A stretch of 64,000 nt of DNA from Vibrio pomeroyi (GTDB lineage Bacteria > Pseudomonadota > Gammaproteobacteria > Enterobacterales > Vibrionaceae), in NCBI RefSeq assembly GCF_024347595.1, contig NZ_AP025507.1:1922001-1986000 (forward strand), in the 5' to 3' direction. Every line of letters starts with the position of its first letter. Position 1 is the stretch's first letter. The notes under the pieces were generated by a model. That model made no database searches. It saw nothing but the letters and a program-made list of their open reading frames with translations, and was not told the DNA's origin. Shown piece after piece: positions 35,658-46,083 of the stretch. A program made the translations under genes and the position numbers.

Positions 35658-36290
35658 ATGAAGCTTTATATTTACGACCACTGCCCTTTCTGCGCAAGAG
35701 TAGCCTACATTGCTCAATCTCTAGGCTTGGACATCGAGCTTGTCTCTGTCGATTATGATGACGCCCAAACGCTTATCGATCTTATCGGTAAAAAGATGGT
35801 GCCTGTATTACAAAAAGACGACGGTTCTATCATGGCTGAGAGCCTAGATATCATCGCCTACTTCATGGACTTAAAATCAAGTGACGAGCAACGTGTGCCA
35901 TCAGAACAAGTCACTGTGTTCCAAACTCGCGCATTTCCACTAAGCCAGCGCATCGGTTTGCCACGTTGGTGGAAACTGGATCTTGCTGAATACCAATCAC
36001 CAGCAAGCAAAGAAGCGTGGCGCGCAGCCAAAGAGACTGAAGAACTCAACTTCGATAAGCTGATTGAACAAACGCCGCAGTTTGTTGAACAGATTAATCC
36101 GCTTCTGAAAGATGCAGAGCTACTTCTGAACCTAGAAAATGGTGAGTCGTCACTGCCTCTTATCGATCAAGCTGTGTACTTCTCTATGTTGCGCGGTTTC
36201 TGTGTTGAACCAAGCATCACATGGCCACAAGCTCTAGAACGTTGGTTAGAGAAGCAAAGTGAAACGTTGAAGTTGTCTTTACTTCGCTAA
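35658..36290 (+). CDS. grxB: Glutaredoxin 2 (GrxB)
   Basis: A 210-aa glutaredoxin of the GrxB type: a thioredoxin-fold N-terminal domain with active site CPFC (residues 9-12) and the VPVL cis-Pro motif at about 54, joined to an all-helical glutathione-transferase-like C-terminal domain. It reduces protein disulfides with glutathione. Length close to E. coli GrxB (215 aa). Monocistronic; terminator follows. Confidence 0.9.
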   Translation: MKLYIYDHCPFCARVAYIAQSLGLDIELVSVDYDDAQTLIDLIGKKMVPVLQKDDGSIMAESLDIIAYFMDLKSSDEQRVPSEQVTVFQTRAFPLSQRIGLPRWWKLDLAEYQSPASKEAWRAAKETEELNFDKLIEQTPQFVEQINPLLKDAELLLNLENGESSLPLIDQAVYFSMLRGFCVEPSITWPQALERWLEKQSETLKLSLLR

Positions 36291-36335
36291 AAGCTCTCTC
36301 TGCTTCGCTAGCGCGATTGCAACGAGCACAAACAA

Positions 36336-36380
36336 AAAATCGAAGCTCTCAGGTACAGCCCTGCTAGCTTCGATTTTCTT
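36336..36380 (+). terminator. Terminator of grxB
   Basis: AAAATCGAAGCT (ending 36347) pairs with AGCTTCGATTTT (36366-36377), loop of 18 bases, then CTTTT. Confidence 0.7.
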
Positions 36381-36453
36381 TTAGCTGCCCATTCTTTCTA
36401 TCTGACCAAGCCTTTTTTTTATGCCAAGCTCGTGTTACACCAAGCTCTTGTTA

Positions 36454-37287
36454 CTACAGCAGGCGCCTTCTCAAACCAGTTCGCTCCAAGATTCGTGTCG
36501 AGATCTCTTCGACCGATAATGAAGATGTGTTGATGTAAGGTATCGCTTCTCGGCGGAACATCGCTTCTACTGTTTGTAGCTCATACAAACATTGCGAATC
36601 ACTCGCGTATTCACTGCCCGCTAAACGGTTCTCACGAATCTCAGTCAGCCTTTCTGCGTCAATCGTTAAACCAAACAACTTGTGTCGGTAAATCTCGAAC
36701 TCAGGCAGTAGCTTCAAGCGCGCTAAATCATCATGGATGAATGGATAGTTCGCTACGCGCAGACCAAACTGCATCGCCATATACAAGCTTGTTGGCGTCT
36801 TACCGCTTCGAGATACACCTAACAAGATTATGTCGGCTTCTTCCAGCCCTTTGAGCGTGATGCCATCATCGTGCGCGAGAGTGTATTCAATCGCAGCAAT
36901 ACGGTCGAAATACTTAACCGAATCTTTGTTCACACTGCGTGAACGTTGCAGTTTAGGCACAGGTGCCATCTGAATATCATCCTGAACCTTCTGAACGATG
37001 CTTTCCAACACGTCATAGCAGTGCGCTGGCGCTTCAAGCAGTTTAGCCTTGATATCTGGAATCACGATTGAAAAGAACACCAATGGTTCGACTCCATTAT
37101 CGCGATACGAAATTTCGATCTCTTTTAATAAATCAGAAAGTTTGTCCTCACTTTCCACAAACGGAAAGGTTTTTTCATTGGCTTTGAAAGGGAATTGACC
37201 TAGAACAACATGCCCTAAAGTCTCACATGTTATGGCCGTTCCATCAGAAACATAGAATACATCACGACTTTGAATATCAATTTGCAT
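36454..37287 (-). CDS. ppsR: PEP synthase regulatory protein PpsR
   Basis: A 277-aa bifunctional kinase/pyrophosphorylase (DUF299) that switches PEP synthase off by ADP-dependent phosphorylation and on by phosphorolysis. The P-loop [15 protein letters not shown] is at about 153-167, and the N-terminal [18 protein letters not shown] is diagnostic. It is divergent from ppsA, its target, as in many gammaproteobacteria. Confidence 0.93.
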   Translation of the reverse strand: MQIDIQSRDVFYVSDGTAITCETLGHVVLGQFPFKANEKTFPFVESEDKLSDLLKEIEISYRDNGVEPLVFFSIVIPDIKAKLLEAPAHCYDVLESIVQKVQDDIQMAPVPKLQRSRSVNKDSVKYFDRIAAIEYTLAHDDGITLKGLEEADIILLGVSRSGKTPTSLYMAMQFGLRVANYPFIHDDLARLKLLPEFEIYRHKLFGLTIDAERLTEIRENRLAGSEYASDSQCLYELQTVEAMFRREAIPYINTSSLSVEEISTRILERTGLRRRLL

Positions 37288-37465
37288 TTTTTATTTAATG
37301 TTTAAAATTATTTTGAGTAGGATGGGAACCATAATATATATAACAAAACCCTGCTGACTATTACGTCCCCCACAGCTTTAAAAAATAATTTACATTTTTT
37401 TAAACTGACACGTAATCGTTTGCCTTTAAATCCCTACAATGCTTGCTATGTTTCTGGAGAAATAA

Positions 37466-39838
37466 ATGCAAAATAATACCCTATGGTTCAATGGCCTATC
37501 CATGGAAGATGTCGACAAAGTCGGCGGTAAGAACGCCTCACTGGGCGAGATGGTTTCTAACCTATCCAATGCTGGTGTTTCTGTACCTAATGGTTTTGCT
37601 ACCACTTCGTATGCGTTTAACGACTTTCTTGACTACAAAGGTCTTGATGAGCGCATCCACCAACTACTTGATGAACTTGATGTTGAAGACGTTGACGCAC
37701 TGCGTAAGACAGGTGCAACGATTCGACAATGGGTTCTAGACGCCCCATTCCCAGAATCACTAGAGCAAGACATCCGTGATAACTACCGCGAGCTAATCGA
37801 AGACAACGAAGAATTGTCTGTAGCTGTGCGTTCATCTGCAACCGCAGAAGACCTTCCAGATGCTTCATTCGCAGGCCAGCAAGAGACCTTCCTTAACGTG
37901 AAAGGCATCGACGCTGTACTAGAAGCAACCAAGCACGTTTACGCTTCTCTGTTTAACGACCGCGCTATCTCTTACCGCGTACACCAAGGCTTTGACCACC
38001 GTGGCATTTCACTGTCTGCGGGTATTCAACGCATGGTTCGCTCAGACAAAGCCTCTTCAGGTGTGATGTTTACGCTTGATACAGAGTCTGGCTTCGACCA
38101 AGTGGTATTCATCACTTCTTCTTGGGGCCTAGGCGAAATGGTTGTACAGGGCGCTGTGAACCCAGATGAATTCTACGTTCACAAGCCGATGCTAGAAGCT
38201 GGTCACTACCCAATCGTCAAGAAGACGTTTGGTTCTAAGCTGATCAAGATGATCTACTCAACCAACCAAGAGATTGGCAAACAAGTTGATATCATCGACA
38301 CCGATACGCAAGAGCGTAACGAGTTCTCACTGAACGATGAAGAGATCAAAGAACTAGCAAAACAAGCGATGATCATTGAGAAGCACTACCAACGTCCGAT
38401 GGACATTGAATGGGCAAAAGATGGTATCGACGGCAAACTATACATTGTTCAAGCTCGCCCAGAGACAGTATGTTCTCAAAGCGACCAAAACGTTATCGAA
38501 CGTTACGAGCTAAACAACAAGGCCGATGTGTTAGTTGAAGGCCGTGCTATCGGTCAACGTATCGGTTCAGGCCCAGTTCGTTTGGTTGACTCACTAGACC
38601 AAATGTCACTGGTTCAAGAAGGCGATGTACTGGTAACAGACATGACAGACCCAGACTGGGAACCTGTGATGAAGAAAGCCTCTGCGATTGTCACTAACCG
38701 TGGCGGCCGTACTTGTCACGCAGCAATCATCGCTCGTGAGCTAGGCATTCCTGCAATCGTTGGTTGTGGTACAGCGACAAATAACCTAAACGACGGTGAC
38801 ACCGTGACAGTGTCATGTTCTGAAGGTGAAACTGGCTACGTTTACCAAGGCGAACTCGACTTCGAGATCAAACGTTCTGAAGTTGATGAGCTACCAATGC
38901 TGCCAACCAAAGTAATGATGAACGTGGGTAACCCAGATCGCGCCTTCGACTTCGCACAGATTCCAAACGAAGGTGTTGGCCTTGCTCGTTTAGAGTTCAT
39001 CATCAACAAGATGATCGGCATTCACCCGAAAGCCCTATTAAACTTCGATGCGCAAACTGACGAGCTAAAAGCAGAAATCAGCGAACGTATTCGCGGCTAC
39101 AAAGATCCTATCGACTTCTACGTAAGCAAACTGACAGAAGGCATCGCGACTATCGCATCTGCATTCTGGCCTAAACGTGTAATCGTACGTATGTCTGATT
39201 TTAAGTCGAACGAGTACAGCAACCTAGTCGGCGGTAAAACGTTTGAACCACATGAAGAGAACCCAATGCTGGGCTTCCGTGGTGCATCTCGTTACATCTC
39301 ACCAGTATTCGAAGACTGTTTCGAGCTAGAGACTCAAGCGATCAAACGTGTTCGCAACGAAATGGGTCTTAAGAACGTTGAAATCATGATTCCATTCGTT
39401 CGTACGCCAAGTGAAGCAGCTTCGGTTATCGACATTCTGGCTAAATTCGACCTTCGCCGTGGCGACCAAGGTCTAAAAGTCATCATGATGTGTGAGCTGC
39501 CGTCGAATGCGATTTTGGCTGAAGAGTTCTTGAAGTACTTCGATGGATTCTCTATCGGTTCAAACGATATGACTCAGCTAACGCTTGGTCTAGACCGTGA
39601 CTCTGGTGATGTTGCTCACCTATTCGATGAGCGTAACCCAGCTGTGAAAGCGATGCTGAAAATGGCTATCGACGCGGCAACCAAAGCCGGTAAGTACGTG
39701 GGCATTTGTGGCCAGGGTCCATCTGACCATGATGACCTAGCGGAATGGTTAATGGAACAAGGCATCAGCTCTGTTTCGTTGAACCCAGACACGGTTATCG
39801 ATACTTGGTTGAAACTAGGCAACGTTGCTAGCAAGTAA
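37466..39838 (+). CDS. ppsA: Phosphoenolpyruvate synthase PpsA
   Basis: A 790-aa enzyme making PEP from pyruvate and ATP for gluconeogenesis. Domain order: N-terminal ATP-binding domain ([11 protein letters not shown], then [20 protein letters not shown]), swivelling phosphohistidine domain with [14 protein letters not shown] (His418), and PEP-utilising TIM barrel ending [15 protein letters not shown]. Length matches E. coli PpsA (792 aa). GGAGAAATA precedes the ATG. Partner regulator ppsR is divergent. Confidence 0.95.
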   Translation: MQNNTLWFNGLSMEDVDKVGGKNASLGEMVSNLSNAGVSVPNGFATTSYAFNDFLDYKGLDERIHQLLDELDVEDVDALRKTGATIRQWVLDAPFPESLEQDIRDNYRELIEDNEELSVAVRSSATAEDLPDASFAGQQETFLNVKGIDAVLEATKHVYASLFNDRAISYRVHQGFDHRGISLSAGIQRMVRSDKASSGVMFTLDTESGFDQVVFITSSWGLGEMVVQGAVNPDEFYVHKPMLEAGHYPIVKKTFGSKLIKMIYSTNQEIGKQVDIIDTDTQERNEFSLNDEEIKELAKQAMIIEKHYQRPMDIEWAKDGIDGKLYIVQARPETVCSQSDQNVIERYELNNKADVLVEGRAIGQRIGSGPVRLVDSLDQMSLVQEGDVLVTDMTDPDWEPVMKKASAIVTNRGGRTCHAAIIARELGIPAIVGCGTATNNLNDGDTVTVSCSEGETGYVYQGELDFEIKRSEVDELPMLPTKVMMNVGNPDRAFDFAQIPNEGVGLARLEFIINKMIGIHPKALLNFDAQTDELKAEISERIRGYKDPIDFYVSKLTEGIATIASAFWPKRVIVRMSDFKSNEYSNLVGGKTFEPHEENPMLGFRGASRYISPVFEDCFELETQAIKRVRNEMGLKNVEIMIPFVRTPSEAASVIDILAKFDLRRGDQGLKVIMMCELPSNAILAEEFLKYFDGFSIGSNDMTQLTLGLDRDSGDVAHLFDERNPAVKAMLKMAIDAATKAGKYVGICGQGPSDHDDLAEWLMEQGISSVSLNPDTVIDTWLKLGNVASK

Positions 39839-39861
39839 CCTTCTCTAATCGAGATACGAAC

Positions 39862-39889
39862 AAAGCCAGTCATTGCGACTGGCTTTTTT
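39862..39889 (+). terminator. Terminator of ppsA
   Basis: AAAGCCAGTC (39862-39871) pairs with GACTGGCTTT (39877-39886) and a T-run follows. Confidence 0.85.
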
Positions 39890-39923
39890 ATTTACTGTAT
39901 TTCAATACAAGATATTGAGCACT

Positions 39924-40709
39924 TTAGAAGTAGTATCTAACGCCTACCCAAGCTTCTGTCTGCCACTCACTTGCCATAGACACACCGTTCACATCGATAT
40001 CGCCTTTGGTGATGTCATAACGAGTATTCAACCACCAAGTACGAGCACTGTTCATTGGTACATTCAGTGACGTTTTCAACGAGAAGTTTTGCATGTTGAT
40101 ATCGCTGCCCGATAGGTCTTGCCACTCTGGCACCAAAGAAACATAAGCCCCTGAATCACCTAAGTGCTTTGCTGTGATAAGCCCAAGTGAGTAACCCGTT
40201 AAGTCATCTTTAGATGAGCTCATAGCGGGAATTTCCATGCTGCCTGTCATCAAGCCAGCTCTTGGGAAAACCAAGAAGCCACCGGTATAAGCCGGATTGA
40301 TCGCCACAACACCGCCGACCGACAATAAGTCATTTTTAATGCTTGTGCGTGTATTAATGTAGTCTAACGACAGACCCACTTTAGGCGCGGCTTTAGCACC
40401 AGTCTCGAAGACATGGAAATATTGAATTCGCGAGTTGCTGTATTCCGAACCAAAGTCGTTCGGATCGCGTTGTGATTCGTCATTGTCATCAACAAAGGTC
40501 GCTTCTGCGAGTAACGCAAATTGCTGACCGTTGTCCATACCACCAGAAACCTGTCCCTGAAATTGAATATCAGAACTGCCGCTCACCATCAAAGCAGTTT
40601 GTGTATACACCTTAGTCACGTCAGCAGGGTCGATAACTCGCTCTGATTCGGCATAGGCAGGAATCGATAAACCTAAGCTCAATGGAATAATAAGGGCAAA
40701 CTTTTTCAT
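39924..40709 (-). CDS. Putative outer-membrane beta-barrel protein
   Basis: A 261-aa exported protein with signal peptide FALIIPLSLGLSIPAYA and a mature part of amphipathic strands ending in WVGVRYYF, an aromatic C-terminus typical of outer-membrane proteins. Family not recognised; it shares style, not obvious sequence, with the protein at 2940-3719. It lies downstream of the serine hydrolase on the same strand, 66 bp apart, and may share its transcript. Confidence 0.6.
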   Translation of the reverse strand: MKKFALIIPLSLGLSIPAYAESERVIDPADVTKVYTQTALMVSGSSDIQFQGQVSGGMDNGQQFALLAEATFVDDNDESQRDPNDFGSEYSNSRIQYFHVFETGAKAAPKVGLSLDYINTRTSIKNDLLSVGGVVAINPAYTGGFLVFPRAGLMTGSMEIPAMSSSKDDLTGYSLGLITAKHLGDSGAYVSLVPEWQDLSGSDINMQNFSLKTSLNVPMNSARTWWLNTRYDITKGDIDVNGVSMASEWQTEAWVGVRYYF

Positions 40710-40775
40710 TATATCTCTCGAAAGTCGTTTGCTTCTTCCTTGAAGCTTGAAAGTCCTTCTTTCTCAAATGGGTTG

Positions 40776-42146
40776 TTATTTGTCAGCAAGTAGTTTTGCA
40801 GCAGAACGCATTAATGCAGGGCCTTTGTTCTCACCAAAACCAGAATGGTACGGGTTGTTCGAGAACATTACGCCAACAAAATCACGCTCTGGGTCGATGT
40901 AAATGAACTGACCAAGGTTGCCACTTTTCGACATTGCACCGTCATTGAAGATGAAGTCGAATTGGTAAGCGTTGTAATCGGCTTTTTCGTTGTAGGCATG
41001 CAGTGAGCTGCTCTCTTTGCTGGTACCAACAAAGGCTTTTGGATCACCGCCGTTGCGAATACGATCAATCACCGCTTGTGAGATAACCGGCTCGTCCGCT
41101 ACCGCTTTCCAGCTTGGTGTAAACAGAGTGCCCCAGCGCGCCATGTCTTCAACTGTGGTCGATACCAAACCAACAGCGATCGCCATGCCATCAGGCGTTA
41201 AGTTAAATTCCATTGATTGGCGAGCATGTACTTTCGACCAAACACGGTCTTCAAACACTTGGGTCCATGTTTTGTCTTCGATGTTCTCCACCATTTTGGT
41301 CAGTACCATGGTGTTGATAGACGCATAACGGAAATGGTCGCCCGCTTTCTCGCCTTCGATCTTCTGAGCGCCTTTAGCCACATTCATCCATGTTTCCATT
41401 TCGCCTGTCTTAGCTCTTGGTGAGTTGAATGAAGCCGCAAAGAAACGCACCACATCTGAATCAGGGTTTAGGATCGATTCAAGCGTCTCTTCGTTATCTA
41501 ACGCGGTAGACATATTGAGCACCTGATGTACAGTGATCGCTTCCCAGTTGGTCCCTTTCAGCTCTGGAACATAGTGAGTGACGCTCTTTTCTGGGTCGAC
41601 TTTGCCCTCTTCCACCAGCATCGCGACAACCGTACCAACAGTAGTTTTAGCCGTTGAAGCCCAAACGTGACTGTCTGTCGGGCTCATACCCGGATACGCT
41701 TCGTAAACAATCTCACCTTTGTGAATTAGCATGAAACCTTGAGTTCTGAACTGTTCATCAGCAAGGTAATCAGCCATTGTCAGCTCACCTTTGGTGTCTG
41801 TTTCAACCTTCAGCTTGGCAAGGCGTGGATCGATGTTTTTAACCAGTGGCTTATAATTCTCGCTCGGTGCAGCAAACGCCGTTGGCATGAACTCACTCAT
41901 GTGCAAGTTGTAGTAAACACTGTGGTCACCACCCATTTGCCAATGGAAGTTATTGAAGTTTTCTCGTGCTGATGCAACAAAAGCAGGGGTAAAAGATTGT
42001 TGAGCATCTTTCACCGGAAGGGTGACTGCTGCACCTTCGACTTTCAGTGCTGCTTCAACTGGGTTCTCTGCAAATACAGTTGATGACACAGCAAGCGATG
42101 AAATCGTGAGTGACGAGATAATTAGGGCAAGGGGCTTAAGTTTCAT
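40776..42146 (-). CDS. Exported serine hydrolase, beta-lactamase/class C-like
   Basis: A 456-aa exported penicillin-binding/esterase-type serine hydrolase (PF00144). Signal peptide ends SSTVFA. The SxxK motif is STAK at about 164-167 (WASTAKTTVG), and a conserved-looking Tyr motif is in FRYASIN (Tyr-Ala-Ser). The DGAMSKSGNLGQFIYIDPERD segment resembles the C-terminal region of 6-aminohexanoate-dimer hydrolase/EstB-like enzymes. GAGGAG precedes ATG 42146; an upstream in-frame start would disrupt the signal. Divergent from an AraC gene that probably controls it. Confidence 0.8.
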   Translation of the reverse strand: MKLKPLALIISSLTISSLAVSSTVFAENPVEAALKVEGAAVTLPVKDAQQSFTPAFVASARENFNNFHWQMGGDHSVYYNLHMSEFMPTAFAAPSENYKPLVKNIDPRLAKLKVETDTKGELTMADYLADEQFRTQGFMLIHKGEIVYEAYPGMSPTDSHVWASTAKTTVGTVVAMLVEEGKVDPEKSVTHYVPELKGTNWEAITVHQVLNMSTALDNEETLESILNPDSDVVRFFAASFNSPRAKTGEMETWMNVAKGAQKIEGEKAGDHFRYASINTMVLTKMVENIEDKTWTQVFEDRVWSKVHARQSMEFNLTPDGMAIAVGLVSTTVEDMARWGTLFTPSWKAVADEPVISQAVIDRIRNGGDPKAFVGTSKESSSLHAYNEKADYNAYQFDFIFNDGAMSKSGNLGQFIYIDPERDFVGVMFSNNPYHSGFGENKGPALMRSAAKLLADK

Positions 42147-42240
42147 ATTCTTCTCCTCATTTGGGTTGGAAGAAGTATATGGAGATGCGCTACACTTAAT
42201 TAGGTCATTTGGTGACATTTAAAGGTGAACTCAGAAAGCT

Positions 42241-43245
42241 ATGAAAATTAAGAAAGCATCATCGAACACTACCAACATACTGCTGAGCTCTACCAGTAAC
42301 ATCGCGCCCTATATTCAATATTGCGAAAAACGCTCTCTTGACTGGCGCTCGGTTGCCATCGAATGTGGACTGCCAATTGAGCTAACACACTCCAACCAGT
42401 GGCTACCGACTCAAGATCTGATTCGCTTTATTCATGGCTTAGAGCGTAAGTTTGGTTATTCGATTGGGATTGAGGTTGGGCGTAAAGCCTCTTTAGAACA
42501 ACTGTCGCCAGAGTTAAGCCAAAAAATCGACCAATGCATATCACTTGAGCACGCAATACGTTGTTTGATTACTGAGATCTCTACCCTGAGCAATCACGTC
42601 ACCATGTGGACAGAAAAACGAGATGGGATGTGGTGGTTATGTCATCGCAGTTGCTATCATCCCTCTACCGCGGGTTTTGAACAATCTGAATGGTTTCGCA
42701 CGCTAACTGTGATTAGCTTATGTCGTAAGTTCATAGTAAGCACATGGCAGCCATCACACGCAAAGCTCATCTCGACAAACAATCGTGAACGCAAGTTACC
42801 CAAGCACTTCTTTAATTCGGATATACAGTTTGAGCAGCAATATGGCGCGATCACCATTCCCTTGCCGGATGGGTATCGTGCTATTTCTGAGCAAGACACG
42901 AATCAAGATTGGCATCAAGCCGTCCAAGCCCTGATTAAGACGTATGCGACCTTGCCGTGGTTCAACATCGAGTGGTTTGCGACCATGCTAGGCATGACCA
43001 AACGGACACTGCAACGCAACCTGAAGAGTAAGAACATTCTGTTTAAGCAAGCTAAAGAACAGGTTCGAGAAATCAAAGCAAAACAATTACTCGATGAAAC
43101 CGACCTATCAGTACAAGAGATCAGTTGGCAGTTGGGTTACAGTGATTTGAGTAACTTTAACCGCGCCTTTAAAGGCTGGACTGGCATTACAGCACCAAGT
43201 TATCGGAGCCGAAATAAAAAAGTCCGGTCAAATAACCGGACTTAA
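42241..43245 (+). CDS. AraC-family transcriptional regulator
   Basis: A 334-aa regulator with an N-terminal 'arabinose-binding domain of AraC'-like region (PF12625 type, about 20-205) and a C-terminal AraC helix-turn-helix (about 235-325; MTKRTLQRNLKSKNILF and ISWQLGYSDLSNFNRAFKGW). It is divergent from the serine hydrolase with a gap of 94 bp, so it likely regulates that gene. Its stop codon overlaps the terminator hairpin of the convergent gene. Confidence 0.85.
   Translation: MKIKKASSNTTNILLSSTSNIAPYIQYCEKRSLDWRSVAIECGLPIELTHSNQWLPTQDLIRFIHGLERKFGYSIGIEVGRKASLEQLSPELSQKIDQCISLEHAIRCLITEISTLSNHVTMWTEKRDGMWWLCHRSCYHPSTAGFEQSEWFRTLTVISLCRKFIVSTWQPSHAKLISTNNRERKLPKHFFNSDIQFEQQYGAITIPLPDGYRAISEQDTNQDWHQAVQALIKTYATLPWFNIEWFATMLGMTKRTLQRNLKSKNILFKQAKEQVREIKAKQLLDETDLSVQEISWQLGYSDLSNFNRAFKGWTGITAPSYRSRNKKVRSNNRT
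43220..43243 (-). terminator. Terminator of the RSH-like gene, inside the AraC 3' end
   Basis: AAGTCCGGT (43220-43228) pairs with ACCGGACTT (43235-43243); on the minus strand a T-run follows. The hairpin encodes the last residues of the AraC regulator and reaches into its stop codon. Confidence 0.75.
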
Positions 43246-43268
43246 TCGCAGATCTCAATATCGCTTCA

Positions 43269-44384
43269 TCACTCTAACAAAGCTCTCGCGTTGTCTCCTT
43301 GCTCGTAGATATAGAGGCTGACGCGAGACAGTATGGTTATCTCTTCCATGCTGACTTGAAGTGAGTTCTGCCCTCTTCCTAGATTCGCTCTTAGGCGGTT
43401 AACGAGTTGTTGAACTGCTTGCAAATCATCTCTCGCTTTTGGCACGCGAGTATTCATAAAGGTGAACCACTTTTCACTCATGTTACGACTTATCTTGGCG
43501 AGCACTTCGCTGTTAGTAATCGTAAATGCTTTATCAAGGTTGCCTCCGTCGCGAAGGATGTCATAGATAATGTGGCCGTTCTTCTTCGCCACCATCATGT
43601 TCTTGGTATTGAGTTGCAGCTCACCAATGTGTCCATTGGCCATTTTTAAGAAGAACTTAATGTCTTTATAGCCAGCGTCAGTTGCACCACAGTTGAACTT
43701 AGCGTTGTCGCCTTGGCTGGTACCGTAGCGATCTTTCATCGCAGATTGGTGATGCTTCAGCTCGACAAACTCCTTGGTCAGAATGATCATCGCTTTGGCT
43801 ATGATCATATCTTCCATCGTTTCAAATACGATAGTCATACGGGCTGCATCTTTCAGATCACCAATATCGTAATGACGTTTACGATTGGTGATCTTATCTA
43901 GCGCACCATGGAAATCTTTTACACCTAAATAAGCGCCAGGCGGTTGTTTGAGTGTTCCATTGCACACCGAAGCCACTTTCACAGCAAACTCTCTGAGCGC
44001 CTCTTGTGCTTCAACCGTTTCCATAAACATCATGAAGAGCTGCTTCTTCTTGAGCGTGGCGTTGGCAACCTGATTTCGAGAGCCAAAATCAAGATTCCCG
44101 TTTGCTAGCTTCTGACTCGATGTTTCATCCAGATAGTTATGGATCTTCTCTTTCTGAGTCATGATGTCGAGAATCACCTGATCTTGCTTTTTGTTGGCGT
44201 CATTCAGGTAATCGAAGTTTTCGACCTTCTGCTTCAGTGCTTGTAACTTTTGTTGGTAGTCTTTGACGTTAACCAAGCGAAAGCCCTGTGACATGATGCC
44301 CTGCTGGTTTATCTTAGCGAGTACCTTCGCTTTGTTCTTCCTGACTTGCTCTTGGCTGATCTGAATTTCTTCTGTCGTCGGCAT
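43269..44384 (-). CDS. Protein with RelA/SpoT-like synthetase core
   Basis: A 371-aa soluble protein not matching a family I know by full length. Residues 165-275 resemble the (p)ppGpp synthetase fold: NRKRHYDIGDLKDAARM (Asp176, Arg182) for the DLxxxR motif, GYKDIKFFL for the GYxSIH-type strand, and GHIGELQLNTK (Glu255) for the ExQ motif. Asp and Glu correspond to the catalytic pair. The N-terminal 110 residues look coiled-coil; no HD hydrolase, TGS or ACT domain is present. It might make alarmones, modify RNA, or be inactive. GAGGGAA supports the start. Monocistronic. Confidence 0.55.
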   Translation of the reverse strand: MPTTEEIQISQEQVRKNKAKVLAKINQQGIMSQGFRLVNVKDYQQKLQALKQKVENFDYLNDANKKQDQVILDIMTQKEKIHNYLDETSSQKLANGNLDFGSRNQVANATLKKKQLFMMFMETVEAQEALREFAVKVASVCNGTLKQPPGAYLGVKDFHGALDKITNRKRHYDIGDLKDAARMTIVFETMEDMIIAKAMIILTKEFVELKHHQSAMKDRYGTSQGDNAKFNCGATDAGYKDIKFFLKMANGHIGELQLNTKNMMVAKKNGHIIYDILRDGGNLDKAFTITNSEVLAKISRNMSEKWFTFMNTRVPKARDDLQAVQQLVNRLRANLGRGQNSLQVSMEEITILSRVSLYIYEQGDNARALLE

Positions 44385-44704
44385 ATTTAGGTTCCCTCTC
44401 CAATATGCAGTTAAATTTGTGCTTGCTGACTCGCAATTCTTTTCCCTACAACGATATTAGTTTATGGATTTGATAATTACATTAAGCAACAACGATAACC
44501 CTATAAAATAAATAAGGTTTGAGAGGTAGTTCCATAAAGTCACAGCACAGAATGCTCTAAGCCCAGCTACCTCTTGGCGAAGGAATATGCCGAGATCCGG
44601 TAACAATTATTGGTATCGAGCTGACCTTACGTTATCCTTTACGCAATTCTTCACAGACAGGCTTTCCCCACAGTGAGCCTATCTTCAAGACCAATAAGAC
44701 AGAT
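44385..44704. other. Gene-free region before the MATE gene
   Basis: No gene is visible. AGAGGTAG (44522-44529) and CTACCTCT (44567-44574) form an 8-bp inverted repeat with a 37-base loop. Promoters for the divergent RSH-like and MATE genes must lie here, but no hexamers stand out. Confidence 0.4.
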
Positions 44705-46042
44705 ATGAATTCGACTACCGCAACTCCCTCGCCTTCGCTTGGCCGACAACTCTATACCATGACATGGCCAATGCTGTTTGGGGTGCTTTCCCTGATGAGC
44801 TTCCAACTTGTAGACAGTGCTTTCATTGGTCAGCTCGGCGTTCTACCGCTTGCTGTTCAAGGTTTCACGCTTCCAATACAGATGATCATCATTGGTATTC
44901 AGGTTGGGCTAGGTATCGCAACCACGGCTGTTATTGCGAGAGCCATTGGCGCCAACGAAACACATTACGCTAAACAACTAGGTGGATTAGTGATTGCGAT
45001 GGGCAGCGTGAGTGTCGCGCTTTTCTCTGTCATCATCTATATACTTCGTGGACCTATTTTACAGCTGCTCGATGCGCCACCGACGGTGTTACCGATCATT
45101 GATTCTTACTGGATCTATTGGTTAGTCAGCTCTTGGACGGGTGCTCTGCTCTACTTCTTTTACAGCGTGTGTCGTGCCAACGGTAATACCATGCTACCCG
45201 GCTCAATGATGATCGCGACCAGTATCATCAACTTGATATTGGACCCAATCTTCATCTTTACGCTCGATATGGGCATCAATGGTGCAGCGATTGCGACTAT
45301 CTTGGCGTTCGGCGCAGGCATCTTTATCGTGGCTCCAAAAGTGACCAAGAAGCATTGGATGACGTTCGATTGGAACGACCTAGATATTGGCAAGAGCGTT
45401 CGCTCCATCGGTAACATCATGGGCCCAGCGATGATCAGCCAACTGCTGCCGCCAGTCTCTTCTATGTTGGCGACTAAGCTGCTTGCGGGTTATGGTACTG
45501 CAGCCGTTGCAGCTTGGGCTTTGGGGTCTCGCTTTGAATTCTTCTCTATTGTGGCCGTGCTAGCACTGACTATGTCGATGCCACCTATGATTGGTCGCAT
45601 GTTGGGTGAAAAGAACCTTGGCAACATACGTAGTCTTGTGAAGATTGCCGTTACCTTCGTGTTAGGTTTCCAACTGGTCATCGCACTGGTGACTTGGTTA
45701 TTCTCTGGCGGATTGGCGAACCTCATGACCAGTGACAACGAAGTATCAACGATTCTGAACTATCACCTACTGATCGTTCCAATCAGTTTAGGGCCTTTGG
45801 GTATCTGTATGCTGATGGTGTCGATCTCTAACGCGCTAGGCAAGTCTTACACCGCATTAACGATCTCTGCACTGCGCCTGTTCGCTTTCTTCTTGCCTTG
45901 CTTATGGGTTGGCTCTCAGCTTGCAGGAATTGAAGGTCTGTTCTGGGGTGCTATGGTAGGTAATGTGCTTGCCGGAACCTGTGCATGGTTTATGTACCGA
46001 CGCGCTCTAGGACAAGTAAAGGCTAAGCTAGCCAGCGAGTGA
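44705..46042 (+). CDS. MATE-family efflux transporter
   Basis: A 445-aa membrane protein with 12 helices in two homologous halves, of the multidrug and toxin extrusion family (Na+ or H+ driven). The start RQLYTMTWPMLFGVLSLMSFQLVDSAFIGQ (split across residues 15-44) is characteristic of MATE helix 1. Substrate unknown. Ribosome-binding site is weak. Terminator at 46058. Confidence 0.88.
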   Translation: MNSTTATPSPSLGRQLYTMTWPMLFGVLSLMSFQLVDSAFIGQLGVLPLAVQGFTLPIQMIIIGIQVGLGIATTAVIARAIGANETHYAKQLGGLVIAMGSVSVALFSVIIYILRGPILQLLDAPPTVLPIIDSYWIYWLVSSWTGALLYFFYSVCRANGNTMLPGSMMIATSIINLILDPIFIFTLDMGINGAAIATILAFGAGIFIVAPKVTKKHWMTFDWNDLDIGKSVRSIGNIMGPAMISQLLPPVSSMLATKLLAGYGTAAVAAWALGSRFEFFSIVAVLALTMSMPPMIGRMLGEKNLGNIRSLVKIAVTFVLGFQLVIALVTWLFSGGLANLMTSDNEVSTILNYHLLIVPISLGPLGICMLMVSISNALGKSYTALTISALRLFAFFLPCLWVGSQLAGIEGLFWGAMVGNVLAGTCAWFMYRRALGQVKAKLASE

Positions 46043-46057
46043 ACCGGAAGAAACAAG

Positions 46058-46083
46058 AAAGCAGCCACTTAGGCTGCTTTTTT
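46058..46083 (+). terminator. Terminator of the MATE gene
   Basis: AAAGCAGCC (46058-46066) pairs with GGCTGCTTT (46072-46080) and six T follow the stem. Confidence 0.85.

Noticed and set aside
37288..37465. Possible Cra site (ATCGTTTG) between ppsR and ppsA
   Set aside because: Only half of the operator matches; not enough to call.
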